IMG/VR virus record: IMGVR_UViG_3300043434_001104
Location: 1-45,185 of that record
Length of the DNA: 45,185 bases
Source: a virus
Strand: one strand, 5' to 3'
Shown here piece by piece: positions 1 through 8,278 of the stretch (position 1 is the first letter of the stretch; each line of letters starts with the position of its first letter). The notes under the pieces were generated by a model. It made no database searches and was not told where the DNA came from. It saw only the letters and a program-made list of their open reading frames with translations. Both the position numbers and the translations under genes were made by a program.

Positions 1-1
1 A

Positions 2-1132
2 TTGATTGAAAGATCTGTTGACGAGCTAGACACTCTTCACGAAGCAGTTTCTGCGAGTTGGGAAATTGGATTTAGCGAGTATGATATTGTGGTTGGCAGC
101 AACAATCTCAAAGATGGAGAGCGTATTGATCCGAAACACTTTAATGAATTCAAGACAATGCTCAGAGCTTATGGTGGAGCTGGCAAAATGAAAGATGGAA
201 CTAAAGTTTTCAGGCTTCTCAAAGGAGAAATCTTCCCACTAGGCATTGGCTTTACTACAAAACCAGCCGCAGATGTAAAAGGACTTTATTCAGAAAATGC
301 AAGCTCCAATAGCATCTCCTTTAAAGATAAGAGAGACGCTAAAACATTTTTTGATATTAAAAATAACATTTTTTCTAAAAAAAATAACGCTTTTATTTCC
401 CATTTAGAAAATAACGATGTAAAAAACAAAAAAGAAACTAATATGGATATTGAACAAATTCTTGCAGAACTGAAAGGTCTCCTTGTTGAGAAAAAATTCT
501 CGGAAGAGGCAGTCGCCAACATGACGCAGACCTTTGCTGAGGCAATCAAAAAGAAAGACGAAGAATATCGCGAATCTGTGACCAAAGCCGAAAAAGAAAA
601 AGAAGATATGGCTAAGGAAAAAGAGGAGATGAAAAAGTCTGTCAAAAAAGTTGAAGACGAATTGAAAGCAGCTTTGGATAAAATCCAAGAATTTGAAAAC
701 TTCAAAAAACAAGAAGAAGCTGTCGCTCGTTTCAATCTTCGCATGGACACTATTGATCAAGCTTATGAACTTGACGACGAAGATCGCAAGGTTCTCGCTT
801 CTGATTTGAAAGTTCTTCCTGAAGGAGAAGAAGCTTTTGCTTCGTATCAAGAAAAAATTGCCGTTATGTGGAAACACAAGAGCAAAGAAGCTAAGGCAGA
901 ATTCGAAAAACAAATTCAAGCTCGTATTGCAGAAGAAGTCGCTAAGAAGCTGTCGGTTTCTACCGCTTCGGAAGGCAAAACCACAGAAGAAATCGCTCAA
1001 GAAGCTCTTGACAACGCTAAAGCTTCAGAAGGAACTCTTCCAAATAACAACGAGAAGCAGTCGGAGCAACCAGTCTCCTTCAAAGAAAAATTTGCTAATG
1101 CATTTAGCAGAGAGAACATTGTAATCTCCTAA
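2..1132 (+). CDS. Prohead protease/scaffold fusion, C-terminal part (5' truncated)
   Basis: The frame is open to the left edge, so the true start is probably outside the window. The first ~115 residues look like the end of a prohead protease-type domain (a stretch with GEIFPLGIGF and then TKPAADVKG); this reading is weak. From residue ~148 the protein is highly charged, predicted coiled coil (long runs of K/E, for example KAEKEKEDMAKEKEEMKK), typical of a capsid scaffold. It lies directly upstream of a decoration-like gene and the major capsid gene, the usual place for protease/scaffold. An in-frame ATG at 443 begins MDIEQILAELKG, exactly where the coiled coil starts, and could give a separate scaffold product. 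Family identity is inferred from composition and position, not from a catalytic motif. Confidence 0.6.
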   Translation: MIERSVDELDTLHEAVSASWEIGFSEYDIVVGSNNLKDGERIDPKHFNEFKTMLRAYGGAGKMKDGTKVFRLLKGEIFPLGIGFTTKPAADVKGLYSENASSNSISFKDKRDAKTFFDIKNNIFSKKNNAFISHLENNDVKNKKETNMDIEQILAELKGLLVEKKFSEEAVANMTQTFAEAIKKKDEEYRESVTKAEKEKEDMAKEKEEMKKSVKKVEDELKAALDKIQEFENFKKQEEAVARFNLRMDTIDQAYELDDEDRKVLASDLKVLPEGEEAFASYQEKIAVMWKHKSKEAKAEFEKQIQARIAEEVAKKLSVSTASEGKTTEEIAQEALDNAKASEGTLPNNNEKQSEQPVSFKEKFANAFSRENIVIS

Positions 1133-1166
1133 TCTACAACAAAAAACAATCTAATCAAAAAATAAT

Positions 1167-1802
1167 ATGGCACTTAGAACACTACCATTCAGACAGTATA
1201 ACGAAACTGATGTCATCAACATGTTCGCTCTTGGCACTGGATTCATTAATGAATCTGTTGTCGATAGCGGCAATGGCGATGCTGGCGTTTTCGTTACCGT
1301 AGAGTCTGGCGATCTCAACGCTGAAACTATCACGTATGACAACGCTTACGGCTCGTATCTTGGCAAAACAAATTACCCTCACGTTGGCTCGAATCAATAT
1401 CCACGGGTTACGCTTTCGCTGAAACCAGCGACTTCTGGCGATGCTCTGTTGGGCATGACCCTGCGTCAAACTGCTAAGTTTGATGAAAACGGCGAGAAAC
1501 TCCTTTATTACAGACAGAAAGCTGAAGAGCTGATGTGTATGCTCCCTGGTCAGGCAGTTCCTGTTGCTACCAGAGGTGTATTCACTCTTGCAGCTTCTGC
1601 GTTCGCTGGCGCAGTTCCAGCAGTCGGCTCTGGCTTCAAACTTCCTAGCGGTGTAAGCGGTAAAGTTACTGGTTGCGCTAATAGCGATGCTCAGAGAATT
1701 GGATCGGTGCTTGCTACTGGTTCGAGAACAGCTAGTGTTTCCACTGCAAATCTCGTAGACCCGCTCACTGGTGCTTATGCGATTGTTCGCCTTGGTCTCT
1801 AA
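1167..1802 (+). CDS. Probable capsid decoration/head-stabilising protein
   Basis: A 211-residue protein between the scaffold and the major capsid gene. It is rich in Gly, Ala, Ser and Thr, with a C-terminal half of short beta-prone segments (for example SGKVTGCANSD and LTGAYAIVRLGL), as in many small capsid-binding beta proteins. There is no signal peptide or membrane segment. The start ATG has no Shine-Dalgarno site and follows an A-rich 34-nt gap. The decoration role is inferred from gene order (scaffold, this gene, capsid) and composition; no specific family motif is recognised. A minor head protein or head fibre base is the main alternative. Confidence 0.5.
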   Translation: MALRTLPFRQYNETDVINMFALGTGFINESVVDSGNGDAGVFVTVESGDLNAETITYDNAYGSYLGKTNYPHVGSNQYPRVTLSLKPATSGDALLGMTLRQTAKFDENGEKLLYYRQKAEELMCMLPGQAVPVATRGVFTLAASAFAGAVPAVGSGFKLPSGVSGKVTGCANSDAQRIGSVLATGSRTASVSTANLVDPLTGAYAIVRLGL

Positions 1803-1822
1803 TTTTAACCTAGAAATATCAC

Positions 1823-2965
1823 ATGAAAATTACTCTTAAAAGAACTCCTGAACAAATCGAGCTTGTGAAAGCTATGGCTTCGAAAAATCGCGCTATCGCG
1901 ACTGAAGCCCAAGTTGCACTCGCTGAGTTTATCGGTCCCGTCTTGGCAGAAGTGATCAACAATGCTCCTACGCTGAGCAACTTGTTCACATCGCTGCAAT
2001 TCAATGCCGATGACAATCCTAGCATTCCGCTTGACCTCTATTACGATGTCAACGCTGAAGACTATATCACTGTCTACAGCCAAAGCGCTGCTGGCGGTCT
2101 TCCTCAGAACCAAGTGCTTCCTACTGTTTCTGAAATGAAGATTCACACCTACACTCTTGATTCCGCATTGAGCTTTGATAAGCGCTATGCTGCTAAGAGC
2201 CGCTTGGATGTGATTAGCAAAACCTTTACTCGCCTTGCTCAAGAAATCCTTTTGAAACAAGAAAAGACTTCGGCAAATTTGCTGCTTGGCGCTCTTGCTA
2301 ACGCTCAAACCAATGGCAAGAAGCACGTTCAACGCGCCAATACCAACGGTCGTTTCCTCTTGGCTGACTTGAACGAGCTGTTCACTCTTGCTAAGCGCAT
2401 TAACACCTCTTGGCTTGGTGGTACTCCAGATGCTCGTCAAGGTCGTGGTTTGACTGACATTATCGTGTCTCCTGAAGTTGTTCAAGAGCTTCGCGCTATG
2501 GCTTACAACCCAATCAACACCAAGTCGTCTCCTGCTGGTGGCACTGGCACTGATGGTATCGCTGCTCCTGAAGATATGCGCACCGCTATCTACAATTCGG
2601 CAGGTATCCCTGAGTTCTATGGTGTTTCGATCATGGAAATCAACGAGCTTGGTCGTGGTCAACGCTTTAACAGTATCTTCGACACTGTAGCTGGCAACAC
2701 TGCATTCACTGACGCTGCTGGCGGTAACTCCGCTCAATTCAACGGCGCTAACGAAGAGATCATCATCGGTCTTGATCGTGGTCGCGAGTCTCTGATTCGT
2801 GCAGTTGCCGTGGATTCGGAAAACGGTTCGGAGTTCTCTCTGACTGCTGATGACCAATACAGCGTTCGTCAGAAGAAAATCGGCTACTTTGGTTCGATGG
2901 AAGAGGGCCGTATGGTTCTCGATACCCGCGCCTTGGTTGGTAAGATCGTTTCTGGTCTCGCCTAA
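1823..2965 (+). CDS. Major capsid protein (probable HK97 fold)
   Basis: A 380-residue protein following scaffold and decoration-like genes, and followed at once by strong terminators, the classical setting of a major head gene. The N-terminal ~25 residues form a charged helix like an N-arm. Then comes a long acidic/beta section (E-loop-like) and a helix with KTFTRLAQEILLKQEKTSAN, as in capsid spine helices. Codon use is visibly more GC-rich and uniform (CGC, GCT, CTT) than in the replication genes, consistent with very high expression. No start-proximal Shine-Dalgarno is present. The assignment rests on context, length and expression signature rather than a diagnostic motif. Confidence 0.75.
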   Translation: MKITLKRTPEQIELVKAMASKNRAIATEAQVALAEFIGPVLAEVINNAPTLSNLFTSLQFNADDNPSIPLDLYYDVNAEDYITVYSQSAAGGLPQNQVLPTVSEMKIHTYTLDSALSFDKRYAAKSRLDVISKTFTRLAQEILLKQEKTSANLLLGALANAQTNGKKHVQRANTNGRFLLADLNELFTLAKRINTSWLGGTPDARQGRGLTDIIVSPEVVQELRAMAYNPINTKSSPAGGTGTDGIAAPEDMRTAIYNSAGIPEFYGVSIMEINELGRGQRFNSIFDTVAGNTAFTDAAGGNSAQFNGANEEIIIGLDRGRESLIRAVAVDSENGSEFSLTADDQYSVRQKKIGYFGSMEEGRMVLDTRALVGKIVSGLA

Positions 2966-2972
2966 TAGATTC

Positions 2973-3002
2973 AAGCTGGGAGGTTCGCCTCCCAGCTTTT
3001 TT
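2973..3002 (+). terminator. Rho-independent terminator after the capsid gene
   Basis: An 11-bp perfect stem (AAGCTGGGAGG at 2973-2983 with CCTCCCAGCTT at 2988-2998), a TTCG loop and a T6 tail. The UUCG tetraloop on a GC-rich stem is among the most stable RNA hairpins. It lies 8 nt after the capsid stop codon. Confidence 0.93.
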
Positions 3003-3007
3003 AGTAG

Positions 3008-3053
3008 ACCCACCACGCCTCTCAACGATGCGCAATTTGGTGGGTATTTTTTT
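3008..3053 (+). terminator. Second terminator-like hairpin in tandem
   Basis: ACCCACCA (3008-3015) pairs with TGGTGGGT (3038-3045) across a 22-nt loop that can form a further CGC/GCG pair, and is followed by a run of T (3047-3053). It sits directly behind the first terminator and may act as a backstop for the strong head transcript. Confidence 0.65.
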
Positions 3054-3079
3054 GCTTAAATTTAATGTTTAAATATTAC
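3052..3079 (+). promoter_or_regulatory. Possible promoter for the small head genes
   Basis: TTGCTT, a 16-bp spacer, then TATTAC, 8 nt before the start codon at 3088. It is placed right after the terminators, where a new transcript would have to begin. Weak match; inferred. Confidence 0.3.
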
Positions 3080-3087
3080 CATAAAGT

Positions 3088-3543
3088 ATGCCCAAAAAGA
3101 AAAAAATCATAGAAGAAGCTAATGGTATGCTTCAAGAACAAAATGCAGAATCGGTAGCAAGCACTGGAAAGAAAACATTGACTCAAGAAATTGAAGAAAT
3201 GAAAGCTACTGGTCTAGTCGGCACTCCAGAGTTTACCAATAAAATGAGAGAGCTTGAAGTGCTTTTGGGGGTTAGTGAAATTAGTCCATTTGGAACTAAC
3301 GAGCTTGAAATTTTTGAACAAAACCTTGCAGAAATGTCTCTAGCAGATATGCAAAAACTCGCTTTGAAAATTGGCACCAATCCATATCATGAAAAACCAG
3401 TGCTAAAGAAAAGCCTCATCAGAGAGTTTACTGCTTACACGCGCAATAGTCGCCGCAATATCATGCCGACTGCCGTGCAATCTTTTGTTATCGACCACAA
3501 CAATCCTAAGCACAAAGAATTGTTGAAGCTGTTGAATAACTAA
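3088..3543 (+). CDS. Unknown small head-region protein
   Basis: A 151-residue protein starting with a lysine-rich MPKKKKIIEE segment. It is predicted mostly helical, with an acidic middle (TNELEIFEQNLAEMSLADMQ) and a basic patch (TAYTRNSRRN) before the C-terminus. I do not recognise the family. It lies between the capsid gene and a connector-like gene on the same strand, so a head, neck or packaging-related role is likely. It appears to start a new transcript after the tandem terminators. The stop codon is 14 nt before the next gene. Confidence 0.6.
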   Translation: MPKKKKIIEEANGMLQEQNAESVASTGKKTLTQEIEEMKATGLVGTPEFTNKMRELEVLLGVSEISPFGTNELEIFEQNLAEMSLADMQKLALKIGTNPYHEKPVLKKSLIREFTAYTRNSRRNIMPTAVQSFVIDHNNPKHKELLKLLNN

Positions 3544-3552
3544 GTGTAAATC
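3543..3552 (+). promoter_or_regulatory. AGTGTAA start-proximal motif (promoter-like)
   Basis: AGTGTAA at 3543-3549, with TAAATC acting as a possible -10, ends 8 nt before the ATG at 3558. The same heptamer lies 8-9 nt before the starts at 7181 (-), 28333 (+) and 42763 (+). A TTGAAG at 3523-3528 lies 18 nt upstream. Confidence 0.35.
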
Positions 3553-3557
3553 AATAC

Positions 3558-4037
3558 ATGAGTGCAATAAGCGGTTTAGCTACAAAGATTTTTCAAACAG
3601 AGTTTGATGGTGACACAGGAATCATGCCACGTTCTTATATTGAGTCGTGGCTTGATGCTAATTTGGGATTACTGAATACAAGAATTAATACTTCATATAG
3701 CGGCTACAACGCTTCATTAGATCAAGAGTCTCAGGCAATCTATAAGGAGATGTATATGTCTCATTATTACAGAAAGCAAGCTCGCAATGCGCTCAAAGGT
3801 CTCGTAGGTAATTCAGACGGTTCCGATATTCTGTCTATTAGAGATGGCAATAGCTCAGTAAGCTTCACCAATAAAAATGAAGTTTCAAAAGTTTACAAGT
3901 CGCTAGCTGACGAATGCGAAGCAAAGCTAGACAAGCTCGTTCATCAATACAACATGTATCAATCAGAACCTTTACAATTGGGAGGGTTAGAAGTTGATGG
4001 AGTGATAACTGTAGCAGATTATCATTCGTTTCTTTGA
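3558..4037 (+). CDS. Possible head-tail connector/adaptor protein
   Basis: A 159-residue, mostly helical, acidic protein. The opening region has DGDTGIMPRSYIESWLDANLG, followed by helices containing QAIYKEMYMSHYYRKQARNAL. Helical head-tail adaptors of this size (gp6/gp15-like) commonly sit just after the capsid gene, so that role is plausible, but no diagnostic motif is seen. The start is preceded by the heptamer AGTGTAA 8 nt upstream, also seen before three other genes. The gene ends at a bidirectional terminator facing the leftward block. Confidence 0.5.
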   Translation: MSAISGLATKIFQTEFDGDTGIMPRSYIESWLDANLGLLNTRINTSYSGYNASLDQESQAIYKEMYMSHYYRKQARNALKGLVGNSDGSDILSIRDGNSSVSFTNKNEVSKVYKSLADECEAKLDKLVHQYNMYQSEPLQLGGLEVDGVITVADYHSFL

Positions 4038-4053
4038 TTAAAAAAAAGACCAA

Positions 4054-4085
4054 CAAAAAAAGGCGCTGTTTTCACAGCGCCTTTT
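4054..4085. terminator. Bidirectional terminator between convergent genes
   Basis: GGCGCTGT (4062-4069) pairs with ACAGCGCC (4074-4081) around a TTTC loop. The stem is flanked by an A-run (4054-4061) and T4 (4082-4085), so it can end transcripts from both sides. It lies between the rightward stop at 4037 and the leftward stop at 4105. Confidence 0.9.
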
Positions 4086-4104
4086 AAGTTTTACTAGTTG
4101 ACGA

Positions 4105-5214
4105 TTACAAAGTGCCAGTGAACGATCCACTCATAACAATACCATCGTCAGTATCGTTAATGCCACCAATTTGAGCGGAGAAAGTGAAATCTGCCGTCTT
4201 GTTGGAGCCGATTGAGCTGGAAACGCTCGAAGAATCGAGCTGAGCGTTTTTGATAATATAACGAACAGCTGGAGTAGAAGTTCCTGGTTGGTTGACAGTA
4301 ATCATGATTTGAGTTTTTGGATTAGAGTCCAAAATATTCATCAAACTACCGCTACCAATTTCGTTTTGAACACCATTAAGGTTGATTGTTGCGTTAACTG
4401 GGAAATCAACAGATCGAGTGTATGAAAATCTTGAACCAAGACGCTGAATTTGAGTACGACTCAATGGAATCGACACACTAGCGCTTTGTAGGTGAATACC
4501 GTCTGCGCCGCCAAGTTGACCAAGAATACCACTTGTGCCAAAAGTTCCAAATGTGACAGTGACATCACCAGGACGAAGAGCGGAAACAATACCTGTTTCA
4601 CTTGATGGGGCTGGCAAAACAACTGCGGTTCCGAGAGAGGTTCCGTTTTCTTGGTTAATTGCTGGATTAACACCAGAGTTTGTTCCAGAGATATTGGATG
4701 CGACGATATTTGCAGCTTCAAAACTTACTGTTGCAGTTGGAATTGAACCTACAGCGAACTCGACAGAATAATCTGTCAAATAAGCGTTACCAATGCCAAT
4801 TACTTGTCTTCCAGCTAGACCGCTGGTTCCAGTTGTGGCGTTCAAATCATTGCCTTCTTGAGAGGTGACAATGAAGAAATTACGACCGCTGCCGCCAGTG
4901 ATATGCCCACCGACAAATTGTGGAGCTGCGGTTTCTCCACTTCCACTTGGAATAACGCTGAAACCAATTTCTCGCTCATTATTGCCATTTGTAAGGTAAT
5001 AGCTAAAGTCAAGAGCTACTGTTGGAGCTTCAATAACAATAGAGTCGATTCGGGCAAGTTCACCATATTGGTTAATGTCTTGACGAGCAATATTAAAATT
5101 GTAATTAGCCGACTGAACTCTAGACAGATGAAAGTGATCTGCTGATGCTGTCGATGTGGCTTCTCTACTAACGTAGAGACCTTCTGATTGATAGATTACT
5201 CTGTTTCGTGCCAT
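4105..5214 (-). CDS. Tail tube protein (major tail protein), paralogue 1
   Basis: A 369-residue protein, rich in Ser, Thr, Gly, Asn and Ile and predicted largely beta. A central segment LTDYSVEFAVGSIPTATVSF (about residues 146-165) is almost repeated in the proteins at 19632 (LTNYSLAFQVGSIPTATVSF) and 17907 (LTDYSVNCAVGAIPNVNANF). A later conserved patch is FPVNATINLNG. These three proteins are clearly paralogous. This copy follows the neck-like genes in its operon, where the tube protein normally sits, so I take it as the major tube subunit. The other two lie at the tail-tip end. The tube role is inferred from order, length and paralogy. Confidence 0.7.
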   Translation of the reverse strand: MARNRVIYQSEGLYVSREATSTASADHFHLSRVQSANYNFNIARQDINQYGELARIDSIVIEAPTVALDFSYYLTNGNNEREIGFSVIPSGSGETAAPQFVGGHITGGSGRNFFIVTSQEGNDLNATTGTSGLAGRQVIGIGNAYLTDYSVEFAVGSIPTATVSFEAANIVASNISGTNSGVNPAINQENGTSLGTAVVLPAPSSETGIVSALRPGDVTVTFGTFGTSGILGQLGGADGIHLQSASVSIPLSRTQIQRLGSRFSYTRSVDFPVNATINLNGVQNEIGSGSLMNILDSNPKTQIMITVNQPGTSTPAVRYIIKNAQLDSSSVSSSIGSNKTADFTFSAQIGGINDTDDGIVMSGSFTGTL

Positions 5215-5268
5215 AAGTGTTTATCTTTACTTTGTTTACATCAATAATAAAAAAAAGAGAAAAAAAAA

Positions 5269-6117
5269 TTACAAACGCGGAAACCTTTGTTGGTGAATTT
5301 CAAAATCAATAAATCCAATAAACAAATCATTCGCCAAAGCTTTTCGGGCTTTATCTGTTAGTTTTGAAGTAACAACATCTTCTATAAAGAAAAGAGGTTG
5401 ATTTGCGTATTGATTTTTTAAATCAGCATAAGAATAGAATCCGTTTTTGATGTCACCGTATTCAGTAGATGGATGAGCGGAGAAGGGAATGGTTGGAAAT
5501 ACTTCGTTAAGACTGTCTGCAAAAATAGAAAGCGCACCATCAAGTTGATAAGAGTTTTCTGCCATGACTACAGCCTTCATTTGAATCTTTGTTGTATCTT
5601 CGCCGCCAAAAGAAAATGGTGCGTTGTTAATTGATTGGCTAGACAAGAAAATAGCTGGCACGACATTATCGTAAGGCTCTATATACGATTGCGCAGCAGA
5701 AAAAAGGCGCGAATTTGGCGTATATTTTTTATCAACAATCAAATCTTCTTCGCCGTCATTAGTAAAATAAATATTAAAATCTTTTACGGCAAAAGATCCA
5801 GAAACAGAAGCTGAGTTAGAGATTCCACTAGCAAGTGCTCTTCCATTATTAAAATCAAGCAATAAGTTTTGGCTGCGCGGCTGAAAGTTTCCATTGATAT
5901 AAACTCCAGATGGCACTGTTGCTCCAGTAATAGATGAGTCATTTACCCATTGTTTATATGGACTACCAAAAGCTTTGAAGCGATCATCTAGGCGATCATC
6001 TGCATAATAATAAAAAGAGCTGCTTTTATTAGAGTATGCTTGACCTTTTTTAAGAAGGTAATTGTCGAACCACAGCATAAATGAAGTTGTGGCTTTGTGT
6101 TGGAATTGTTCGATCAT
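5269..6117 (-). CDS. Neck/tail-completion-like structural protein
   Basis: A 282-residue protein starting MIEQFQHKATTSFMLWFDNYLL, followed by mixed beta-rich sequence and an internal segment rich in Ser/Asn. The C-terminal part has FFIEDVVTSKLTDKARKALAND. I do not recognise the family. It stands third in a four-gene leftward unit ending in the tail tube, the position usually held by a tail terminator or completion protein. Spacing to the preceding gene is 3 nt, implying cotranscription and coupling. The tail terminator role is only positional inference. Confidence 0.5.
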   Translation of the reverse strand: MIEQFQHKATTSFMLWFDNYLLKKGQAYSNKSSSFYYYADDRLDDRFKAFGSPYKQWVNDSSITGATVPSGVYINGNFQPRSQNLLLDFNNGRALASGISNSASVSGSFAVKDFNIYFTNDGEEDLIVDKKYTPNSRLFSAAQSYIEPYDNVVPAIFLSSQSINNAPFSFGGEDTTKIQMKAVVMAENSYQLDGALSIFADSLNEVFPTIPFSAHPSTEYGDIKNGFYSYADLKNQYANQPLFFIEDVVTSKLTDKARKALANDLFIGFIDFEIHQQRFPRL

Positions 6118-6120
6118 GAG

Positions 6121-6723
6121 TTATTTAATGTTAAGTTGTGATGATTTTATGGTGGCGAATTGTTGTGTGTATTTTTTGATAAACGAAGATATGTATTGTG
6201 TTTTTTTGAAGCCGCCACCTCTAATTTTTTTGCTCGATTGTATACCAGCTTCAGATCTTCCTATACCTGATCTTATGATATAAAAACCTAAGCCAGATAT
6301 TCCGCTTTCTATACCCTTGGCCCAGCTCCTACCATTAGCCCAAGGCATAGGGGTAATGCTAAAAATGGATGAGGCAGATGGAATTGTAATAGTCGCGACA
6401 TAATCTTGTCCTTCCCTAAAAGAAATTGTAGAAGATTCTAACAAATCCAAGATAGGATCAATAGGTTTATCTTCTTTTTCAAAACCAATAAATCCAAAAA
6501 GGTTTCCAGATCCTCCAAGAGTTCCTGAAATATTTGAAGATTCGGGGCCTCCAAGTATCTCTTTTGTTACTGGTAAACTCAAAAACTCATCAATCATTCT
6601 TTTTTTGATTACTTCAAACTCTTGCTGAATAGCGCTCTGCACTTTCATACGCAAGTTATCCGCTGAATCTTTGCGAGCTTTTTTAAGAACGGATTGTGGT
6701 ATTACAAGTCTAGCGGCATTCAT
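6121..6723 (-). CDS. Neck protein, unknown family
   Basis: A 200-residue protein. The N-terminus is a basic helix (KKARKDSADNLRMKVQSAIQ), the middle has Gly/Ser-rich stretches (GGSGNLFGFIGFEKEDKP) and the C-terminus is strongly basic with aromatic residues. This layout resembles HK97 gp10-like neck proteins, which bind near the head-tail joint, but no firm motif is visible. The start overlaps the upstream stop as TAATG, so translation is coupled to the 6723-7181 gene. Confidence 0.5.
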   Translation of the reverse strand: MNAARLVIPQSVLKKARKDSADNLRMKVQSAIQQEFEVIKKRMIDEFLSLPVTKEILGGPESSNISGTLGGSGNLFGFIGFEKEDKPIDPILDLLESSTISFREGQDYVATITIPSASSIFSITPMPWANGRSWAKGIESGISGLGFYIIRSGIGRSEAGIQSSKKIRGGGFKKTQYISSFIKKYTQQFATIKSSQLNIK

Positions 6724-7181
6724 TATTCGTCAATAGGCGTTAAGAAAAATTCATAATAGTTATTGCCAAACAATCCTATTGGATTTCCATCGCTTCTAAT
6801 AGCAAAAGTGATTCCATCAAATTCAACCTTTCTGGCTTCTTTAATAAACAAGAAACCTTCAGGATCAACTACTATTTTAACAGATCCATTTGGCATGATG
6901 ATTTTATTTTGAGAATTCGAACCTTTTGAGGAATTTTCAAAAAACTCTTCATCCATTTTAAGATAATAAACTTTCGCCGAAAAAGTTTTTACAACAGTTT
7001 CATATTCAAGGTTATTAGTTGCACCAGAAGATCCATATATGGCGTTAAAATTTTGAGAGCTAGCAATGGCAATTCTTTTGGCGTTTTTATAAACAGTTAT
7101 TTCTCTTGCGAAAGTATCGTGAAGATCAGCGAACTTTTTATTGACTTTATCCATGAGTTTTTGATTAACCAAGCTAGGCAT
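6723..7181 (-). CDS. Head-closure-like/neck protein
   Basis: A 152-residue protein. Residues ~1-30 are helical; the rest is beta-rich (KTFSAKVYYLKMDEEFF, then KIIMPNGSVKIVVDPEGF and KVEFDGITFAIRSDGNP), consistent with the small beta-barrel of head-closure proteins. It is first in the leftward neck/tube operon. The start lies 8 nt after an AGTGTAA heptamer on the minus strand, and there is no Shine-Dalgarno. Function is inferred from fold impression and order. Confidence 0.5.
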   Translation of the reverse strand: MPSLVNQKLMDKVNKKFADLHDTFAREITVYKNAKRIAIASSQNFNAIYGSSGATNNLEYETVVKTFSAKVYYLKMDEEFFENSSKGSNSQNKIIMPNGSVKIVVDPEGFLFIKEARKVEFDGITFAIRSDGNPIGLFGNNYYEFFLTPIDE

Positions 7182-7182
7182 A

Positions 7183-7210
7183 TTGAAATTTACACTTTTT
7201 TTACTATTAT
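7183..7210 (+). promoter_or_regulatory. Possible promoter for the 7223 tail operon
   Basis: TTGAAA (7183-7188), a 16-bp spacer and TATTAT (7205-7210), 12 nt before the ATG at 7223. It overlaps the leftward motif, so the two directions may compete. Moderate match only. Confidence 0.35.
7187..7196 (-). promoter_or_regulatory. AGTGTAA start-proximal motif for the neck/tail-tube operon
   Basis: On the minus strand AGTGTAA (complement of 7190-7196) followed by ATT precedes the start at 7181 by 8 nt, the same spacing as at 3558. A perfect TATAAT also occurs further upstream on this strand, in the 41-nt divergent gap. Confidence 0.35.
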
Positions 7211-7222
7211 AAAATAGATAAA

Positions 7223-7510
7223 ATGCACGCCAACGAGTATCTTTTAAGACAGCACAAAAAAGAAGTTACTTCTTTGTTTAAAAATTACCTGAAAATTCTT
7301 GAGGATATGAAGGCGGATCACGACTTTCATTATAACAAGCTGTATGAATTGATTCCAGAAAAATATCACCAAGTAATTACTGCGGCCAATCATTTTACGC
7401 CAGATAAACTAGCTTGGATCAGAAAAAGAATTCTTGACGGAGGAAACGAATCATTAAGAAATTTTGCAGAAGAAATGGAAAATTTAACAGTTTCTTTTAC
7501 ATTTAAATAA
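7223..7510 (+). CDS. Small unknown tail-region protein
   Basis: A 95-residue, charged, predicted all-helical protein (MHANEYLLRQHKKEVTSLFK, then PDKLAWIRKRILDGG). No family is recognised. It opens the rightward tail operon 4 nt before the probable tail assembly chaperone gene. Its size and helicity would fit a small chaperone or tail-length accessory protein, but that is a guess. Confidence 0.5.
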   Translation: MHANEYLLRQHKKEVTSLFKNYLKILEDMKADHDFHYNKLYELIPEKYHQVITAANHFTPDKLAWIRKRILDGGNESLRNFAEEMENLTVSFTFK

Positions 7511-7514
7511 CACT

Positions 7515-8276
7515 ATGGAAAAAGGTTTTAAAGAATTGTATAGTTTCTCTGTTGACAGAGAAGTTGAAAAGGAAGTTAGCTCTACTAAAAAAGATAAAAA
7601 AACTGGAGAGGAGATTACCGTGACTAAAAAAGTCAAGGAAAAAGAGCCTCTTGTTGTTAAGCTTAAAAAACCTTCTCGTAGAGAGCTTGAAGAAGCTGAG
7701 TTGGAATTTAGTGTCGAGATGAGTAAGTGTATCAAAAAAGGCATTCTTACTAAAGCTATGTTGGCTAAAAAATATAGCGATACTGGCGGCTTGATGAGCG
7801 AAGATGACGCTCAAGAACTTGTCGATAATTACAAAAAGATTTTTGAATTGCAGTCAGAATATTCTCGTCTTGAAATTATTCAAAATAAGACTGAAAAACA
7901 AGCAAAAAGAGTTGAAGAGATTGTTGGTGAATTGCAAGTTGTTCGTCGTAGCATTGTAGAAACAGAGTCTAATTATCAAGCTCTATTCGATCATACAGCA
8001 GACGTTAAAGCTCAAAACAAATTGATCTTATGGTATGTCGTTATGCTGACATACGTTCAAGCTCCAGATGAAGATCAACCAAAACCTTATTTTGGTGGTG
8101 GAGATTTTGAAACTCGACTAGAAGAATATTACAAAAAAGAAGAATCGGACGATTCGGTTTATTTCTTGATTGCGAAAAAAGCAGCAACTATTCTAGCTTT
8201 CTGGTTCTTCAATCAAGCATCTGACAAAGAGTCTTTTGATGATCTGATGAAAAGAGTCGAGAGCAATGAACTCTAA
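7515..8276 (+). CDS. Probable tail assembly chaperone 1
   Basis: A 253-residue, strongly charged helical protein lying two genes before the tape measure gene, the standard location of tail assembly chaperones (lambda gpG/gpT position). The N-terminal ~50 residues are lysine/glutamate-rich (KKDKKTGEEITVTKKVKEKE), the middle is a predicted coiled coil, and the C-terminal ~80 residues hold a hydrophobic helix (LILWYVVMLTYVQ). Next gene starts 2 nt after the stop. No slippery sequence was found at the junction, so the two chaperone genes appear to be separately translated. Role inferred from position. Confidence 0.5.
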   Translation: MEKGFKELYSFSVDREVEKEVSSTKKDKKTGEEITVTKKVKEKEPLVVKLKKPSRRELEEAELEFSVEMSKCIKKGILTKAMLAKKYSDTGGLMSEDDAQELVDNYKKIFELQSEYSRLEIIQNKTEKQAKRVEEIVGELQVVRRSIVETESNYQALFDHTADVKAQNKLILWYVVMLTYVQAPDEDQPKPYFGGGDFETRLEEYYKKEESDDSVYFLIAKKAATILAFWFFNQASDKESFDDLMKRVESNEL

Positions 8277-8278
8277 TC

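Noticed and set aside
286-1000. Long leftward ORFs opposite the scaffold gene
   Set aside because: They mirror the lysine/glutamate-rich scaffold codons (giving Phe/Leu/Ser-rich products) and lack start context; shadows of the real gene.
1805-3025. 406-residue leftward ORF opposite the capsid gene
   Set aside because: It covers the capsid gene antisense, crosses a strong terminator, and its protein has no recognisable domain. Codon use supports the capsid frame.
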